Shown piece by piece: positions 10,345-20,752 of a stretch of 64,000 bases of DNA. Source of the stretch: Dermanyssus gallinae. Taxonomy: Eukaryota > Arthropoda > Arachnida > Mesostigmata > Dermanyssidae. The position numbers and the translations under genes are program-made. The stretch is taken from assembly GCA_003439945.1 (NCBI GenBank), contig QVRM01007057.1, positions 62,001 through 126,000 of the forward strand, read 5' to 3'. The notes under the pieces were generated by a model, which was given only the letters and a program-made list of their open reading frames with translations, was not told the DNA's origin and did no database searches. The first letter of the stretch is position 1. Each line of letters starts with the position of its first letter.

Positions 10345-11718
10345 CGCCATTTAAGCACCCACCTCACCGTAGTGAATACCGTCCGAAGCCATGGCTTCAG
10401 CGGTACCCTATATGTATTCCAGGGGTAGATATTCAAAATTTGCTGCCCGCACCATGGTAGCTATTCTCATATTAACAGCCCTGCAAGCTCCCCTGTAGTC
10501 CCGTCCCGCTTTTCGATCAACTGTTTTTGGCAATGAGCATACCGTCAATTTTATTCTACGCTTAGTGCAGAAACCTATTAACTTTTCTACTTGCTTACTG
10601 ACCTCCCTAACAGCTTCCATCTCTATTTGCCTTTATTACATCTATTAACTCTGCATGAAACACCAATCTCTGTTTTACATTATTAAACATATCCATATCT
10701 TCTTCAATGAATTCCACAATAGCCTTGGATGTCCCCCCCTCATTTTCCAATAACCGTGAACCCTGCTGTACTCCTCGGAAATAATGTTCCCCAACTGTTC
10801 TTCTATCCTTAACATGTTTGAGTCCCCAGCAATTTCTACCCTTTTGCCAACTGGTGGTAACGTTTGCGGTTGGTTCCCTGTCTCCAGCTGTTTTTGATGT
10901 TGTTTATTTTGTTGGTGCGTCGTCTTCTCCAGTACAGCAACGAGAGCATCTTCACCTCTTCTTTGTTGTTGTAGAATCTTTCGCCGGCCGTCACCTCCGC
11001 GTACTTCTTCATCTTCGCTTTTGTTGTCATCATCAATATTATCATCCCTCTTGTCCTCGTAATTACAACTCAGCTCAAGATCTATCACTTCCTCTTCTGC
11101 TAGCCTTGCCTTCTCATTTGCCTCTCTGTCCCGTATCCATGTTTTTAATTGGTCCACGTCGGCCGTTACGTCCAGCATCGTTTCCTCTACCGCTGTAACT
11201 CTCTTTTCTAGTTTCTCCTTTTTCTCTTCTTCATCACTGTTCTCGCCAGCAGCAGCATCAGCAGGCTGTCTCCGCTGGCTTTCCTCGACTTTCCTTTCAA
11301 TTCTGCTGAGTCGTTCGATCAGCTCCTGCTTGACCGCGGCAATCTTCTCCTCCCTCTCTTCCAATGCGGTTTCTCTCTCTTCGATTCGTTTACGCCTTTT
11401 TTGCACATCGGTCGTGCACGTCTCCCACTTGTTTTGCATTGCGTTCGCAATGCCGCACCACTTGTCCGCCTCTGCCTTCACTTTCGCCATCTCTCCATTC
11501 ATCTGCCGATGTGTAGCACATCCCGTGCAACCAGCAAACGGCGGATTTCTCTCTGCAGTTCTTTTCCTGTCCATCATACTTCCGCACGTGCACACTGCTA
11601 TTCTACTTAAGGGCACGTATGTAGTCGACGCAGCGCCACTCCGTGTGTTTACGGCTCCAGACACATTAATGGGGTTATCGCCACCGTCAGCTGCCATCTC
11701 ACCGTTGTTTCCAAACAT
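10345..11718 (-). pseudogene. LINE ORF1: coiled coil plus SGNH esterase-like domain
   Basis: The first frame (11718-10675) has an N-terminal Cys cluster, then a long charged coiled coil (residues about 90-190, with heptad-like runs of Glu, Arg and Lys), an acidic patch, and VEIAGDSNM near residue 295. GDSN is the SGNH/GDSL block I with the catalytic Ser. After a frameshift the domain continues at 10620-10408. Near 10385-10355 another frame gives SDGIHYGEVGA, the Asp-x-x-His block V. A polar Asn/Arg-rich tail follows at 10350-9943. SGNH domains in LINE ORF1 proteins are known from CR1-type elements. The frame is broken at least twice, so this copy is not functional. Confidence 0.8.
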
Positions 11719-11745
11719 GGTCCACGTACAGACAGCGTATTTCCT

Positions 11746-12170
11746 GTATATATATATATATATATATATATAGATATATATGTATGTATATATGCAGACA
11801 CGGCGTCAACCCTGCACGTCTCTTTGCACGTTCTTCACACACGCACTTGCACACGCTCTAATGCGTTCCACAGCACATGTATATACGCTATATACCTGTT
11901 GCTGTATATGTTTTCACCTTCCAAGTGATCACTTCAAACAACTATAAGTTCACAGTGTCCGAAAGCTTATTTCCAACACTCCAGCAACCACATTCCAATA
12001 AGACGATTTCGGTCTCCACTTCGATACACAATCCTCAGACAGTTTTCCTGGTTCACTTGTGAAACTCAACTATGCTTGTGCACCAAGAACACCACTCTAA
12101 GGTAGGAACCTTCAAGAACACAACCGCTCGCTTCGACGTTCGAACAACTGGTCCGTCGAAGTATTGGAAG
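11746..12170. other. (TA)n tract and unassigned interval
   Basis: Imperfect (TA)n runs at 11747-11790 mark the 5' border of the minus-strand LINE. From about 11800 to 12170 no gene, RNA or repeat is recognised. Confidence 0.5.
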
Positions 12171-13345
12171 GTTGCAATATAGCCGTACCGCAATGAGATG
12201 TTGCCCTCGTGGCAGCACAGAGTGACGCGGCTCACTGGGATTTCCTCGTGAAGCCGGCCAGCATTATCGCCGAACGGTTTGCGATAGCGTTTAAGCCCGT
12301 TTTTGAATCGCTATTGGCCTCTACGCTGTCAGGCGATATAAACCCGAATCGTGACGGACTCGAGGCCGTGTCGGATGACGCACGAAACAACGAGTGGACT
12401 ACTCGTATACCGGATACATCCGACAACTCTACTAGACCGGATCTCTCGAGCAGCAACTCATCTGCTGTGCCAGATATTGCAGACAGCGACTTGTCGACTG
12501 CGGCAAATATCACAGACAGCGATTTGTCGGCTATGATGTCCGACTTGGAAACAGATTCGGTCGAGGATGACTACGACGATGACGAGGAAATGATGGCGTC
12601 AGGCTTAGAGGGCGGTGTCATTGACGGTGATGATCTGAATGCTACCTTCGTCGACCTTCCGCCGGAGGTGCTCGAAATTGCCCAGAAGCTTATCGACGAA
12701 CATTACATCGACGCCAACAGTACGATCATCCTCGTTCCCGACCTAGAAATGGCTGCAGGACAGGGCGACGACGAGAACTCTACCGCACTTCCACTGCTGT
12801 CCGAGCTCGGCGCCAACCTCTCGACCCATGCTAGGGTTAGGTTGCTACCGTACCCACTTATGTTTCCGGTGCCAGCGAGCGGAGCGCAGGAGAATGTGGG
12901 GGATGCGACCGACCCAATGCTTGCCGCAGGTATACTCATTAGCCCAATCGAAGAAGGCGAATATGTAGATGCCGACAGCGATGAGGTTGTTGCGCCGACG
13001 CTTGAAAACCAACCTGAAGGCACCACCATTGACCACGAATCGATTGGCAACGAAGATGTAACCACAGTGGCCGAATGACTCAGTTTGTAGACTTCATGAC
13101 GGCTTTAATGATTGAGCCTGTGAGTAAGCCAGAAGGGCTTTTCTGGGTAAATTCTATACTCAGGAACATGAATATCGTTGAACGTAGCTACTTGTTCAAG
13201 CCTATCTACAAGCGACGCGTATATACGTTTGTAGAATAGTGTGCCAACTCTGTATATAACTTCCTAAGCCTTGATACGTAATCAAACTTTCAGTATTGTA
13301 ATGTACATAAATAAACCTCATCACATTAATCTCTAATGACCTTTG
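12171..13345. repeat. Segmental duplication, copy 2
   Basis: The first 33 bases match 770-803 upstream of copy 1 and then jump to sequence equivalent to 1372 onward. The join lies in a 4-bp microhomology, TTGC (copy 1 positions 800-803 and 1368-1371). Homology runs through the coding region and polyadenylation signal (13310-13315). It is interrupted by the LINE and resumes at about 18150-18213. Confidence 0.85.
12205..13078 (+). pseudogene. Secreted acidic protein, copy 2 (no promoter, ATG or signal peptide)
   Basis: The frame corresponding to codon 10 onward of copy 1 is open for about 290 codons to TGA at 13076. It is therefore the better guide to the full protein. It is acidic, with repeated DIADSDLS / NITDSDLS words near residues 85-105, a run DDYDDDEE, the sequons NSS, NIT, NAT and NST plus a further NLS, and a Pro/Asp/Glu-rich C terminus ending VAE. 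There is no in-frame ATG near the 5' end: the frame hits TGA at 12194, and the first Met lies about 110 codons in. The 568-bp deletion removed TATA box, leader, start codon and most of the signal peptide. Silent unless driven by an unseen upstream exon. Confidence 0.75.
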
Positions 13346-13354
13346 TCTTTGACT

Positions 13355-13363
13355 AAACTAATA

Positions 13364-13394
<31 letters not shown>

Positions 13395-13397
13395 TTT
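13355..13397. repeat. (TA)n followed by T12 at the 5' edge of the RLE LINE
   Basis: A TA run at 13360-13385 runs into twelve T residues. It marks the left boundary of the LINE and is absent from the paralogous site around 2145. Confidence 0.8.
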
Positions 13398-13860
13398 CCC
13401 TCGATCACTTGGTCGAGTGCGGACGCTTCTTACCTGTGTTCCCGGAAAATCTATTTGTGTAGCCAATTCGAGTTCGATGATTGCGGCGCCAATTGGTGCA
13501 GTGAGACAGTGTTGAGTGACGTTTCCATAGACGCGCGACGCAGGCCCGGTAGTCGTTCCACTGAACGTCAGGACCCTAACCCGTCCAGGCCAGTCCGCCT
13601 CTCGAGTGTGTTCGAAACTTTCGTTCGACAGCGTGATTGTTTACATTTTACGACTGTTTGTTTACATCATACTACAAACGGTAGCCGCTAGTTGGTTATC
13701 GACGACTAACACTTCAAGCGCAGTGCGTGTCGTATGCAACAGGGCCACTGACTACGGTGTGGGGGGACCGAGTTCGAAACCCGGTCGTGTAAACAATTTT
13801 TTTTTCCCGTTTTTTTTCTGAGTGCGACAGTTCTTTATACAGTCGATACCGAAGAACGTC

Positions 13861-15369
13861 ATGGCCCCCGGGCCACAGCCACCTCCAATTGTTGCTCCGC
13901 GCTCTCTGGACATCACTAGACTGCGCAAAGATGCAACACCTGGAAATGAATCAACGAGCAGTACAGTGCTCAGTGGAACAGCGCCCAACGCTGTAGTGTT
14001 ACCATCAGATAACCTGAAGGCCGCCCATGAAAACCCCGTTTGTGAAAACGCCACCCCGACGATGGAAAATAACACGCCTTTAGGCGTAAAGAGGAGGAAG
14101 ACGTTACCTGAGACTATAGAACAAGTTGTTCAAGACGAAGCGGTTAACAGGGACGATGATAATGGTGGATTCACAGTTCACACGTCCCGTAAAGAGAAGC
14201 GCTTGGCGGCGCGAGAACTGAAGCAGTTGGACAAGCTTAGAGATGATCTTAAAGCAGGTACCATAGGCACCCTCAAAGTCGTCTTTCGCAGACAACCCAC
14301 CGAAGATAATACGCCCGTTAACTTTGAAGAAGGGTCACTGCTAACTTTATTTAAGGCAATTCACACATTGTCCCCAGGAAGTAGAATTTCTGGTGACAGG
14401 TCAAGTATCGCCGTTTGGACTTCTAACATGGAGTCAGCAACTTCTCTGTTGAACATCAAGCAACTAAACGGGATACAAGTAAAGGCCTCATGCCCAGCTA
14501 TAGCTTCATTCAAGGCAAGAATTCAAGGTGTTAGCACCGCCTTCACAGAGGCAGAAATCCTAGAGGAATTAAAAGACTTAGGAGTGACTCAAGTTCGTCG
14601 CCTGCACGCCACTCGGGGCGATGTACGGAAGCCCTTAGACCGGGTGATACTTACATTTGACCGGCAACCACCGATCTCTATATTTCTGGGTTATAAGTCG
14701 CACGCCGTAGTGCTCGAACCGGATCAACCGATGGTCTGCTTTAAATGCCTCCGACCCGGTCATATAGCAAGTCAGTGTAGCCTACAGAAAATCTGTCGTA
14801 GATGTGGAACCGAGGGACATATAGCCGCTTCATGTCAAAACACACCTCGGTGTGTTAATTGCCGTGGACCACATCCTGCTGGAGCGTCTTCATGCCCGAG
14901 ACTTTTCTTCCTTAGGGAGAAGAGTAGACTCATCAGTGAGGCCCGTACACTCCAGCAGGTGAAAGTAAATCACCCCGCAGCAACTATAGAAGAAGCTTGC
15001 AAACAAGCGCCTATACCGGCCGATATCGCTATTGGCCAAAAAACATATGCCGCTGCGGTTAGAGGTATAACTACCTCTGAAGATGGAAACCCATCAATAA
15101 TTTTGCCTAGGCCCAGGAACCCGCCGAAAAAGAAACGAATGCCGCGGCAACAACGAGCTGGATCGTTTAGAAGGTCTCGTGTTATTTTACCACGGCGCCG
15201 GGTCAATGCCAAGGCCCACAAGACGCTCACCAACCTGTCGTCACTGTCTGGCCTTCTTTCAGTAGTCAGCCCAGAGCTAGCTAAGGCGATCGAAACTATT
15301 ACTGAAGTTCTTCAGCCCCTACTTGCGTTACTTCCACTTGTTGAGAAGCTTAAACACACCTCGTCATAA
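13861..15369 (+). CDS. RLE LINE ORF1: Gag-like protein with three zinc knuckles
   Basis: The ATG at 13861 (GTCATGGCC context) is chosen over a non-ATG extension from 13822; the product is 502 residues. The N-terminal third is Pro/Thr-rich and disordered, and residues about 100-140 are highly charged. The central region is probably an RRM-like nucleic-acid fold. Three Cys-His knuckles lie at residues about 294-340: CFKCLRPGHIASQC and CRRCGTEGHIAASC (both C-x2-C-x4-H-x4-C) and CVNCRGPHPAGASSC. A basic KKKRMPRQQR / RRSR segment follows, then a Leu-rich end. It would bind the element RNA. The stop overlaps the ORF2 start as TAATG. The frame is intact, unlike ORF2. Confidence 0.85.
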   Translation: MAPGPQPPPIVAPRSLDITRLRKDATPGNESTSSTVLSGTAPNAVVLPSDNLKAAHENPVCENATPTMENNTPLGVKRRKTLPETIEQVVQDEAVNRDDDNGGFTVHTSRKEKRLAARELKQLDKLRDDLKAGTIGTLKVVFRRQPTEDNTPVNFEEGSLLTLFKAIHTLSPGSRISGDRSSIAVWTSNMESATSLLNIKQLNGIQVKASCPAIASFKARIQGVSTAFTEAEILEELKDLGVTQVRRLHATRGDVRKPLDRVILTFDRQPPISIFLGYKSHAVVLEPDQPMVCFKCLRPGHIASQCSLQKICRRCGTEGHIAASCQNTPRCVNCRGPHPAGASSCPRLFFLREKSRLISEARTLQQVKVNHPAATIEEACKQAPIPADIAIGQKTYAAAVRGITTSEDGNPSIILPRPRNPPKKKRMPRQQRAGSFRRSRVILPRRRVNAKAHKTLTNLSSLSGLLSVVSPELAKAIETITEVLQPLLALLPLVEKLKHTSS

Positions 15370-18055
15370 TGGAAGACCACGCCTACATGCCATCCGGGAG
15401 CTCTTCAACCCCAACAACAACGACGAGACTGCTGGTACAACCTAACATCGTAGATGCCGAACCTAGCCTGAAAGTTCCCTGCCCGGTGTGTGGCCTACTA
15501 TACACCAGGCGTGGCTTACTACGACACACTAGAGCAAAACACCCGACAGATATAGCACCGTCTCCCGATATTGACACGAGTCACCCCGCCGATCCTTCAG
15601 TTAAAGACATCCTAGTCAAGCTTCAAGACATTAGTAAAACTTTTAAGTTAGTACGTATCACACCAAAATCCATTAGGCATATCTTAGCCTTGACCCTCAC
15701 TAAGGTGCTCGATGATGTGCACACTCAGAACAGTTTCCACGCTTGGTTGGCCTTATTTTCCTTCGTACCGGTCATACTCCGCCTCCCAGCCAATAGAAAT
15801 ATCAACCAATCATTAGCGCAAATCATAAGGACGAATCTCCGGGATTACGAGTGCGGCACCAGGTTGCATAACCTGACGGCCCACAGAACCGCTCAAAGAA
15901 ACGCGCGAACCCACGCTGACTCCGATGTTGCTAGAAGAGTCTTAACCAAGTTATCTGAAGGAGACGGCACCAATGCTGCTAGAATCCTAATCTCTACAGA
16001 CACGTTTTCATCTGGCGAAGATACCGCCAACGCACTAAGAGCGAAACACCCGCCTGCACCAGCAGAGCCTATATGGCCTGAGCCACCATCAACAGATTCT
16101 GGATCCACAAGCAAGGAAGACATTTTTGCTGCTGTTCAATCTTTTCCCAGAAGTTCCTCAGCAGGATTGCTTCGAAGGTCAGCATAAGGGATAACACAGG
16201 ACAGCTCGCACACCTAATAGACGACCGACAACTGGGGTTCTCGGTCAAAGCCGGAGTAGAAACAGCGGTTCATACAACTCGCTCTTTCCTGGACTCCAGG
16301 ACTTGCCCTACGTACTTGCTCAAGTTGGATTTTTCAAATGCTTTTAATACGATAAGAAGAGACCATTTGCTAAGGACAGTGAAGGACTCAACCCCAGACA
16401 CGTACCATTATGTCGAGTCCTCATATAGACGTCCAACTTGCCTTGTAACGTCTGACCTAATACTATCGTCCGAGACAGGTATACAACAAGGAGACCCTCT
16501 GGGTCCACCTTTATTTTGTCTGGCAGTTAACGACCTGATCAAATCGCTCGAAAGCCCGCTTAACATGTGGTACTTGGACGATGGCGTACTGGCAGGCAAT
16601 GCCTCTACAATCGCTAGTGACATACAGAAGATTATCGATTTCGAGAACGTAAGCGGCTTAGCCCTGAATCCCTCGAAATGCGAACTGTTCGTATGGAATC
16701 CTGATGCAGATTCAACAACCTCTGAGATCACGCACTTGTTACCGGGCTGCAAGATACTCAGCGCAAACGAAGTAGAGCTCCTAGGGGTACCCCTACTTCA
16801 GGAAGGTGTCGCCCCCGTGTTGCAGAAGTGGTTGGATAAACTGAATACCGCTTCGGAGCGCCTTCCTTTGATAGGTTACCATAGCGGTCTTTACCTGCTA
16901 AGGTGCTCTTACTCAGCCACACGCCTAACTCATATTCTGAGGGGTATCGAACTTACCGGCGAAACGGACGAGCTACGACGCTTCAATGATCTTACAGCCA
17001 ATACAATAACCAATCTGCTTAACATCAAACTGGACGATACAGCCAAACGACAGATGTTCTTGCCAATAGCCAAGGGGGGGCTTGGCTTACCAGACCCGAC
17101 AATATTAGCACTCCCTGCGATAGTTGCTGCCACCCATCAGGTTTCCGACAAGGTCTGCGAACTTCTTGACGAAGCCGGCCAGCTCGAATTTACCTCCATG
17201 CGAGATCGAGTCACGAGTAATTTGGTTGAGGTTCTTAGAACTTCACCAAATAACGTCGCATCTCAGAGTGAGTGGTCGGCGATGCTAGCCGATCAACATG
17301 CTTGTTTACTTATTGATCAAGCTGACAGTGACTCTACTAGGGCTCGGCTTAGGGCAACCTCCGCAAAACATGCAAGCGATTGGCTACACGCCCTACCCAG
17401 TGCATCGTTAGGAACCTTACTGGATGATGCCACTACAAGAATATGCGTTGGCCTCCGACTTGGTACGCCGCTCGTTCACCCTCACATATGCCGATGCGGG
17501 GAGCCAGTGGGCATTAGAGCTCACCACGCTCTATCCTGCGCCCTCAGTGAAGGTCGTCGACCACGTCACGCGGCTATCAACGACACAATAGCAAGGGCCT
17601 TGAGGACGGCAGGCTACCCAAGTACGCTGGAACCAACTGGACTAACCAGAAACGACGGCAAGCGTCCCGACGGGATGACTCTCATCCCCTTTGAACGAGG
17701 CCGTACCCTCATATGGGATGCCACCGTAACCGACTCACTTTCACCCTCAATGGTCGGTTTCGGTTCACTTAGAGCTGGTCACGCCGCGACCCAAGCAGAA
17801 ACGAACAAGATGAACAAATATGCCGAACTGGCAAGAACCCATAACTTCAGCCCAGTGGCTTTCGAAACCTTGGGACCACCGGGCCCCTTGACTGAAAGAA
17901 TACTTACTAAATTGGGCGAACGATTAAAGATAACTACTGGGGACAAGAGAGCCGCACAATTTTTGCGCCAAAGACTTTCCATTGACGTCCAGCGGGGCAA
18001 CGCGATCTCAGTTTTGGGGTCGCTTGCCGAATGGTGCACACCAGGGCTGTTATAG
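15369..18055 (+). pseudogene. RLE LINE ORF2: zinc finger, RT and RLE (RT deletion)
   Basis: The first frame (15369-16187) carries a C2H2 finger, CPVCGLLYTRRGLLRHTRAKH, at residues about 38-58, and reaches FPRSSSAG at the start of the RT. About 140 residues expected for RT motifs 0-2 are then missing and the frame shifts. The second frame is open to 18055: QLGFSVKAG, KLDFSNAFN (motif A), GIQQGDPLGPPLF (motif B), YLDD (motif C, variant of YADD) and VELLGVPL. The C terminus has CRCGEPVGIRAHHALSC followed by KRPDG and WDATVTDS, the catalytic core of a restriction-like endonuclease. A conserved C-terminal stretch QRLSIDVQRGNAISVLG follows. The deletion abolishes reverse transcription. Confidence 0.85.
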
Positions 18056-18101
18056 GCTGAAAGTTAACACGTTCACTTACACAGGATTGTAATATAAATT
18101 G

Positions 18102-18103
<2 letters not shown>

Positions 18104-18141
<38 letters not shown>
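18104..18141. repeat. (TA)n at the 3' edge of the RLE LINE
   Basis: A TA run of about 36 bp sits directly after the short 3' UTR. Beyond it (18150-18213) the sequence resumes the 3' flank of the acidic-protein duplication. Confidence 0.85.
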
Positions 18142-18143
<2 letters not shown>

Positions 18144-18213
18144 CACATACATATAATTCACGAATTCCGAGTTGATAGATTGTGAATAGGTTAAGTTTTT
18201 GGAAGTAAAACCT

Positions 18214-19350
18214 AAGTGGCAGGAGGACACATTTCTAGAAACTTAGCGAGACAGGTGATGAGCAACCAGGCGTTTTTCCGTATATGCATGGTTCGTTTCA
18301 AGGAGAGAGGGAATTGCAAACTAAACGTGAGGCGATTGCACAAGTTGGAAGATTCTCGTTCGTGAAGTTCACGGTTTCCACTTCTTTACGGTTATTGCAC
18401 GATGCAAAAATGCGCAACGCAAGGGGAATATCACTGCAGAAATATTATTAGACGCCGCAAAAAATGCATTCGAATGCTTCAGTTCAGCTTAGCTATCATA
18501 CACCAGAACCTTCTTGTTTAATAGACCCATCCAAGTCAATGAGGCAGGGCACATCTCGTCCTCGGTAACTTTGGAAGAAGGAAATCACACATGGCACTGT
18601 TATGCCCACTTATCTTCACGTCACATGTCTATTGCACGCGAAATAACCAACAGAAGAATGGTACGATCTTAGCGTTTTTAAACGAACAAACGTCCTCGTC
18701 AAGGTGCCAATCTCCCGGTTGACTCGATAGACGATGGCAGTGCCGCCTTAGTCCACATCCTAAACGCATTTCAGTCTCCTAAGCTACCTTTTAATATTAC
18801 AAACACTAGGACTGCTGTTTTTAGAAGCGAGACTACACCTTTCTTCTTCTCCTCTCCTATCAGAAAATGCCTTTAACTCAGCCTCCTAGTCTAAATTGGC
18901 CACAATTCAGAGCCATTCACTGGCATACTGGTATAGAAAGCGTGCACTTTTGTGACTAAGATTGAACTCAGTTAGTATTCTACATCTTCTGGCTGTTTTA
19001 ATGTGATAGGCAAGGCAAAGATTTGTAACTAGTTGCCATCGACAATCCAAATTGTTATAACGTTTGATGCGTGGTCTCTAATGCGAGTGAATAAGCCTGA
19101 AGAAAGAAGCCTGATATAATTTTGGTTTCTGCCAAAAAGTCCGCGTTTAGATTCTGTTTGTGTGCGCTGCCATAGCTTATCACTTAGTAAAATGACAACT
19201 GATAGGCAATAATTTATGCTTAGTTGGGCGGGTCCACCACCACTTTTATTATATAGCTTTTACCGGTCGAAGTTCTTACGATTGGCTAGAGTAACATGCG
19301 TCTAAGCAATACAGTACAACCCAATACCCAGATCCTGAAGGCCATGTCAA
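18214..19350. other. Unassigned interval
   Basis: No intact frame, RNA gene or recognisable repeat is seen. The composition is ordinary, with no long microsatellite. Confidence 0.4.
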
Positions 19351-19359
19351 CTAGCAGTC

Positions 19360-19953
19360 CTAACTGTTCAGGATCGGAAGAATCCCAGCTCCATGTGACT
19401 CGACTCCAGCGATCACGCCCAGACACAGTATTCTGAGATGCCCAGCATGAGCGGAGCAGCCCTCACCTCTACGGCTTTTAACGAAAACACCGGCTTTTAG
19501 CCTACGTAATCTCTGCAAGAAATGACGGAAATACTCTCGTACTGGAACACCACATCTAAGGTCTTTAAAGCCATGCTGCAAGAGAAAAATGAGTACCAAC
19601 CCCCTAAGGTGCTCCCTCTTTCCGAAGCTCCCGGGCAACACACTCGCCAAGCGTAGTAGACTCGCTCTCCTCTCCTGACCCTTTAATGAGATGTGCAAGC
19701 AGTCCCCAGTTAGGCCGGGGAAGGGGCACACGACTGCTTTTTAGTGGATTGGGTCCCCACACTGCCGGTCCACGCTTGCAGGGCTCTTCCCCGCTCTGGT
19801 GACCGTTTGAGCTAACTGGATTGCTTTTGGGGACCAAGTGGACTGCTTTAAAGCATTCTTACCTCCTGAAAGCGAGCTGAATGTTCGTTTACCCGCGAGG
19901 CAGCGGCCGCCGTCGATACCTGGTTGAGAGGAGGCTCTTGATGATACTACCAA
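19360..19953 (-). other. Unrecognised open frames, possible transposon remnant
   Basis: Three overlapping minus-strand frames of 70-123 residues occupy this GC-richer block, one with the Pro/Arg-rich stretch VPLPRPNWGLLAHL. The style recalls the start of R1-like LINE ORF1 proteins, but I see no diagnostic motif. The frames could equally be chance. Confidence 0.2.
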
Positions 19954-20752
19954 GATATTCGATGCCTTATGAAGCTGTATACTTATTTTTGTGAAACTCC
20001 CGTGGCAGTGCTAACATTTTTGCAGTTAGTTGTCCTCAGCACGGCTAGATATAGGGGTCCTCCGAATTAAAATTGTGCCTATCGCTGTCCGACACTGTTA
20101 ATGCTGTTGCTTGAGATGTTCCAGCACAGGCCATAGAGGCTGTAATACATCCAAAACAGTACAGATAGCTTCGGATAACTTTGGGCTCACTGGGTAACGA
20201 TTAGAGATTCTCCAGTGGGACCCGTTTGGAGCAATTCCAGAAATGGCCAACCACCCCCTTTTGTGTGCCCATGTAGGAGCTACTAAACAGCGAGGGTTTC
20301 TTTTTAGTACAGCGAGAGGTAGAATTCACGTCGGTGTCCAACCTTCAAGTGGAGACGAGATCCCCTTACTACGGTCGCATAGCTGGTGGAGGTTTGGCTG
20401 CATGCGACGTTATTTGCCTCTATGTGAAGCGATCGAATTTGTAAACGCTTTCTCACCCGTTCTGAATGTATGGTGAGGAGATCTGAGTGCACTTACGCAC
20501 GACTTCTTCAAGGTCAGTGTTGACAGTCTCATCATTGACAGTTTTTCCGTCGTTTAAGAGTTTCTTCTACCTTGTAGCTGGTCGGACCGGTTCGAAAAAT
20601 GATAAACGACGGGATGGTGGTGAGGGATCTCGCGATGCACAAAATCAACAAAAACAATCCCAGCTGGCCGGCAGCTCGGGAATTGCGTTAGCTACTACTA
20701 ATCGCAAACGCACAACGTCTCCACACAACATCCGCGCGCAAAAGACAGTCGA

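Larger units (their letters stand above)
6237..11745 (-). mobile_element. LINE with esterase-type ORF1, APE endonuclease and RT (degenerate)
   Basis: Read on the minus strand this is a nearly full-length non-LTR retrotransposon. ORF1 starts at 11718. ORF2 has an APE endonuclease near 9870-9060, an RT near 8700-6800 and a terminal Cys-His knuckle (CRICGKREETIDHLF) near 6530. The 3' end is a short GATT/AATC tandem tail at 6240-6253. The 5' end abuts a (TA)n tract at 11747-11771. Frameshifts and stops break both ORFs, and a second LINE fragment splits the RT at 7704-8184. An SGNH domain in ORF1 together with an APE endonuclease points to the CR1/L2 group of LINEs. Confidence 0.85.
13398..18103 (+). 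mobile_element. LINE with CCHC ORF1 and restriction-like endonuclease ORF2
   Basis: A two-ORF non-LTR element flanked on both sides by (TA)n tracts, lying inside the 3' flank of acidic-protein copy 2. The leader is about 460 bp, ORF1 13861-15369, ORF2 15369-18055, and the 3' UTR only about 48 bp. The C-terminal Cys-His knuckle and PD-(D/E)XK-like endonuclease place it with RLE-bearing (R2/R4/NeSL-like) LINEs, not APE types. I cannot assign the clade by eye. A deletion in the RT fingers makes the copy inactive. Confidence 0.85.

Noticed and set aside
10818..11198. Plus-strand frames opposite the LINE ORF1 (also 11330-11773 and 9903-10460)
   Set aside because: They are antisense shadows of the minus-strand LINE, with hydrophobic composition typical of reverse-complemented charged coding sequence.
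12209..13078. Treating copy 2 of the acidic protein as an intact gene starting at 12209
   Set aside because: The codon at 12209 is GTG. No in-frame ATG exists before a stop at 12194, and the promoter and signal peptide are deleted.
13822..13860. N-terminal extension of the RLE LINE ORF1
   Set aside because: It would start at GTG; the ATG at 13861 has good context.
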